Below the pieces are notes generated by a model. The model ran no database searches. It worked only from the letters and a program-made list of their open reading frames with translations, and was not told the origin of the DNA. 64,000 nucleotides of DNA from contig OV121084.1 of assembly GCA_921293015.1 (NCBI GenBank), forward strand, positions 49,449,864 through 49,513,863. Reading direction: 5' to 3'. This stretch comes from Phorcus lineatus (lineage: Eukaryota > Mollusca > Gastropoda > Trochida > Trochidae). How positions within the stretch are numbered: position 1 is the stretch's first letter; every line of letters begins with the position of its first letter. Both the position numbers and the translations under genes were made by a program. This document shows positions 60,220 to 64,000 of this stretch, piece after piece.

Positions 60220-61990
60220 ACTGCTTTAAAGTTGAAAAAAGTGATGTCCTCAGAGGAACATGGTTTATTGTGTTTTACTATCCCAAAAGATTGTTCTTTT
60301 GAATTTACTGATGGATATGTAATCGCCATATTTTCATTGCTGGGGTCAATTGTCCTATTTTCGATCATAAAAAATGAAAGAGAAATTTGTGAAAAGATAA
60401 GAGAGTGAGTCAAAATGTTATTGTTTACTTTGCTAATGCATGCAAATTTGTAAAAAATTAACTCAGTTATGTTTTTGATAAGATTTATTTTCTTTGAACA
60501 ATGACCAAATACTAAGATTTGTAATGTTTCTCTTCTAAACACAATTCTACAATTCCAAGATAAAGGTTTTGATCCAAACGTATTTCGACTTTTTAAGGAA
60601 GCTTTGACACGTATTAACCGGTAAATGTTTTTCATAAACTTACTAACTAATGAAAAGTTTACTCATTTAAATTTTCATCTGACGAATCATGTTCCCAAAA
60701 CGTAGCAATTGGAATTTTACCTCGCGTGAAATGCGCATGAAAACAGTTGGAAACGGCGATAAAAGGCCTCTGTTTTTATTATTTGATACCATATTTTGAT
60801 TACAACGCCGTGATTAGCAGTAGAACAACAGGGGAAAACATTTGTATGCTGCAGACTGTGTCGACTGACGGAGATGTCAGTGCTGCATTCGGATGTGACA
60901 CTCTCATCAATCTAAGACTACGTAGACGTTTAAGCAGACTGGAACAACACAAGACCGACCTAGAAGCGGGGACCACCCGTTACAACTCTTAATGGAGACC
61001 GGTACCTTCGTCAGCTTCACCCCAAGAACATGTTTCAAACAGCAACAGTGTCAGAGCACTTGAACGTCGAATTAGTCCCTTTACGGCGAGAAGAGGGCTC
61101 CAACAATATGGACTGAGGCCATATGCCGGCAGATGCAAACAATGCACGCCGACATCGAAGAAACTGTGTTGCTTGGGACAGAACTGTAAGACGTTAGAAG
61201 ATCCAAAACTGACAGAGGTTTTTTTTTCGATGAAAGTCGGTTCCAACTGCACAGAGCGGACGGAGGAAAGAGGCACGTTGAGGGAGGCACTTTCTGCATA
61301 CAGGAGGTTATCCCTTTCGGTAGAAGCAGCGTCGCGGTCTGGAGCCAAATACGCGGCAACGTAACCATCAACCTTGTTGTGATTGACGGCAATCTCGCGG
61401 CACAGAGGTACATGTACATTGACAGGGTCCTACAGCCAGTGGTTATTCCATTCATGCAACACATTCCCATTACGCTTTTCCAACAGGACAACGCTCGACC
61501 TCATTTAGCAAGTGAGACGTTACAGTTTCTTATCGTCAGCAACATTGACGTTTTGCCTTGGCCTGCAAGATCATTTTATTTCATTTCATCGCTGGATATT
61601 AATCCCATTGAGCACCTCTAGGATTACATTGACCGAAGGATTCAGTTACGACCGGAGCAACCACAATATGGGTCGAAAACTTATTGCTAATGGAGACAAG
61701 TACTCGCCTGTTTTCAGACGATTGACGTTTTCTGTGAGAAAAGCTCAAGCATGTTTGAATTCCTACGGCGGGCATACCAAATACTAATCAAAGACAGTAT
61801 ATCATTAAACTCATGATTTTTTCTCTGCATCTGTTGTTTTTATGAATGATTGAAAATAGGACACTAAATATTGACCCCACCCAGAACTAATTACATAATT
61901 ATCAGTAAATTCTCAGTAATCTTGATAATGAGGCTTTGATTTAATTTTCGTCATGATTTAAGAAAATACTTTAAAGAATGTTTTCTTACA
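60220..61990 (+). mobile_element. Tc1-like transposon with long diverged inverted ends
   Basis: The broken transposase is flanked by inverted sequences. TGGGGTCAA followed by TGTCCTATTTTC(G/A)ATCAT starts at 60341 and its complement ends at 61879. Outward, complementarity resumes in blocks: GAATTTACTGAT (about 60301-60312 against 61904-61915) with a TATGTAAT block just inside it, and CTTTAAAGT (60224-60232 against 61969-61977). Inverted ends thus span roughly 200 bases, longer than simple Tc1 ends and more like the long-ended Tc1 groups. The outer boundaries and TA target duplication could not be fixed. Confidence 0.7.
60840..61787 (+). pseudogene. Tc1/mariner transposase, decayed
   Basis: A near full-length DDE transposase in pieces (about 315 codons; family usually near 340). 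In order: N-terminal helix-turn-helix region (MLQTVSTDGDVSAAFG at about 60846), KQTGTTQDRPRSG (60932-60970), the second HTH (DRYLRQLHPKNMFQTATVS, from about 60997), first catalytic Asp in FFFDESRFQL (GAT 61229-61231), second Asp in FQQDNARPHLA (GAC 61487-61489), and Glu in NPIEHL (GAG 61610-61612), ending near GGHTKY. Coding shifts through frames 0, 2, 1, 2, 0, and TAG replaces the Trp after HL at 61619-61621. Six extra residues lie between the last Asp and Glu (40 against the canonical 34). No start codon or intact frame remains. It was a cut-and-paste recombinase acting on the flanking inverted repeats. Confidence 0.92.
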
Positions 61991-63729
61991 ATTGTTTGAG
62001 ATAGGGGTGTTCGAATTTCCAAGCGACACCGCTCATTTACTACGATATCGGAAATACATAATTTTTGCTTACAGCCAGAAGAGCTGAAACAGCAGCCGCT
62101 ATCTAATATCAATGCTTATACTTCTTGTTTATACGCGATTGCTTTAATCAACAATATTTAACCTTTTTTTAATTTAGAGTAAAATCAAAAGCTGCCAACA
62201 TTACTAGTTCAGCCGGTATCAACAGTCCAAATTTAATCCCATTTGAACACAGCTGACTGTAGATTATCTATAAGCCGACTTCGGCCGTCTTCACTTTTTC
62301 ATTATTAATAAAAGGTCAATTGTAAAGAATGATATGTATTTTATTGTTTTGATAGAAAGCTTAAGTGAGTGTCTATATCCTCATACGCCTACGTCAATTT
62401 GAAACGAAAAAGCTTACTGTGGAGTGCCTTTAATTCAATTTCAGAGTATCTCTCACAAAATATATACTAGCATTGTTGCTTATCTATTGTATGTAGTGAC
62501 TATTCGCTCTTTTACCACTCAAGGCAGTTAAATAAGATGACTGCTTGATAAACATGTAATATACATCAAATTCTCTATTTAGCCTATCTTCCTCCAATCC
62601 GAGACCTGAGTCACCCAAATGTTATTATTCGTTTTTTAAACCAATGTTGAAATTATTACTAATGGTCATGTGTGTCCGGTTTAAATGGTTTGTTAGGTCG
62701 AATTTCAGGGGTTCACGACATCAAGTCGCCAACCTTTACAGTGAAAGGGAAGTAACTCGCGATAACCGACAGCTCACTGATGCCTTACTGCGGGCAGTCC
62801 CACAACAAAATAAACAATCAGTATATGACCATAGATTGATTTTATCACAAAAATCAACAACTTACAAATAACATAGAGCGTCTGTAAATTTGTAAAGAAA
62901 ATGACGTGTCTCATATTTTGTTAATAGTCTCGTTGTTTATAATTGTAGCTTTGTTCAATGCAATACATATACAATTTAACATGAAACTTCTCATACACTG
63001 CATGAGTTAAAATGTTCTAAATGAGTAAACGTTACAAATACAAATTGCAATATGATTTCCCTTAAAGATATATTCTTTAATTTCATGGATCTCGTCACGT
63101 TCTTTTTGCACATTTGTTTTCTTCAACCAAACTGAAATGAAGTTATCTCGTTACACTGTATCAAAGAATCGATGTTTCACCCGGACTTGAAATTAATCGT
63201 GTAGTAAAGAAAAAAAGAAATTCTGCAGCAGTTATACTACACACAATTCTTTAAGGGTAATACATATGTATAGAGTTTGTTTTCTATGAATTGACAAATG
63301 TTAATAATACATATTGTAAAATGACATTGAGACTCAAAACAAATTTGTGCGTGCATTTCAAGACATTTAACTCGTGTGCAGCCTCTCATTTCTTGCTTTC
63401 AGGTATTTCACGGAAGTCCCACTGCCATGTGTGCTGGTAAACGATTATAATTTTGAACTTCTTAAACCTTTTTAAAATAGGGTTAACGCACGCAATGTCC
63501 CCTTGACTTCAGAGCATTTGGGTAAATGCATCCGAAAGCTTGAGTTCGCGTTTATAATACACTTAACGTCAGCCAAAAAATTTATGAAGAGGCATATAAT
63601 ACCATCAAATCGATTAGGAGATGTACCCCGCACAAAACAGAACTTTGGGATTGGGCTAACGATAATATAACTACGACACAACGTTGTCAAATTCTCTTTA
63701 TTGGTTAGACTTAAGGGACGATTTTCAAA
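61991..63729. other. Anonymous noncoding DNA
   Basis: No gene. Frame 62644-62871 (75 codons) is unrecognised. The last few hundred bases may hold diverged upstream parts of the transposase that follows, but I could not align them. Confidence 0.45.
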
Positions 63730-64000
63730 TGGGGTTTCGAAGAAAGTGTGAGTAATTAATTATGGTCTCGCGGAGAATAAGCAGGAAGTGCAGAACTGAC
63801 GTACATGTCAAAGATTACGATGGTAGTAGGGCTACGGCGGAGGGGTGATATCACATCGATGTATACCAAAACCAAAACCAAACGCCGGTGATGCTGGCAC
63901 TGACTCCATCTTGATGGATGATAACGCCCGATCCTCTTAGGGTGGTTAATCAGTTCCTGGAGCAGGAGCAGGAGTTTGCGTGGACTGACCCGCGCCGGAC
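63730..64000 (+). pseudogene. Second Tc1-like transposase, truncated by window edge
   Basis: In separate frames: a VWGGISAGS-like segment (about 63758-63790, degraded), RTDVHV (63792-63809), SILMDDNAR (63905-63931) and VVNQFLEQEQEFAW (63942-63983). These are the central catalytic region of a Tc1/mariner transposase, with the second catalytic Asp in the DDNAR motif. A base change or loss in the PHRAR part shifts the frame between 63931 and 63942. The ILMDDNAR...VVNQFLEQE signature differs from the FQQDNARPHLA type at 61.5 kb, so it is a different subfamily. The C-terminal part with the catalytic Glu should lie beyond the window. Confidence 0.78.

Noticed and set aside
60216-60635. 139-codon minus-strand open frame, the longest in the window
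   Set aside because: It overlaps the left inverted end of the Tc1-like transposon and has no domain or family resemblance; an accidental frame.
61081-61491. 136-codon and 119-codon minus-strand frames
   Set aside because: Both are antisense to the recognisable transposase remnant.

Overview
The window looks like noncoding nuclear DNA from a metazoan, most likely a mollusc. It is AT-rich (roughly two thirds A+T by eye), both strands are crowded with stops, and long open frames are no commoner than chance. It holds no rRNA, CRISPR array, operon-like gene row or credible host protein-coding exon. The animal call rests on the mobile elements: two decayed Tc1-like transposons, the 3' end of a non-LTR retrotransposon (LINE) ending in a TTC-rich tail, and a tRNA-derived SINE. 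The SINE's 3' end (AAGCGGCGTTAAACACCAAC) and the mobile repeat near 55.9-56.0 kb are of kinds I associate with molluscan genomes; that taxonomic step is recollection and not a database result.

Layout. 0-10 kb is anonymous AT-rich DNA with a few short sites: a cluster of CAGGT motifs near 4.7 kb, a nuclear-receptor-type direct repeat near 6.4 kb and a degenerate tandem repeat at 8.3 kb. 10.7-11.0 kb is a fold-back element next to two perfect CRE motifs. 17.5-18.2 kb is the LINE tail. 23.15-24.2 kb is a minisatellite of about 50-bp units with internal higher-order duplication, followed by an older decayed array at 24.6-24.9 kb. 25.7-25.95 kb is a GC-richer island with a perfect DR1 and a CRE. 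27.26-27.57 kb is the SINE with a 7-bp target duplication. 31.7-32.0 kb is a probable LINE 3' end on the minus strand. 33-38.6 kb is dense in structure: a 97-bp palindrome, a 105-bp tandem duplication, a five-copy 31-bp array, two long head-to-head palindromes with related cores, and a 400-bp patch with ten GGTCA half-sites. 39-56 kb has homopolymer C/G tracts, CAACGTTG-rich repeats, several short tandem arrays and dispersed repeat copies. 60.2-62.0 kb is a Tc1-like transposon with long diverged inverted ends and a broken transposase. At 63.7 kb a second transposase of a different Tc1 subfamily runs off the window edge.

No genes work together here. What can be described is repeat biology and a handful of candidate cis-regulatory clusters. 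The window is most simply read as one large intron or intergenic region. I found no clear novel system; the strongest leads are the paired palindromes at 37.4-38.0 kb, the minisatellite, and the nuclear-receptor-like motif concentrations.
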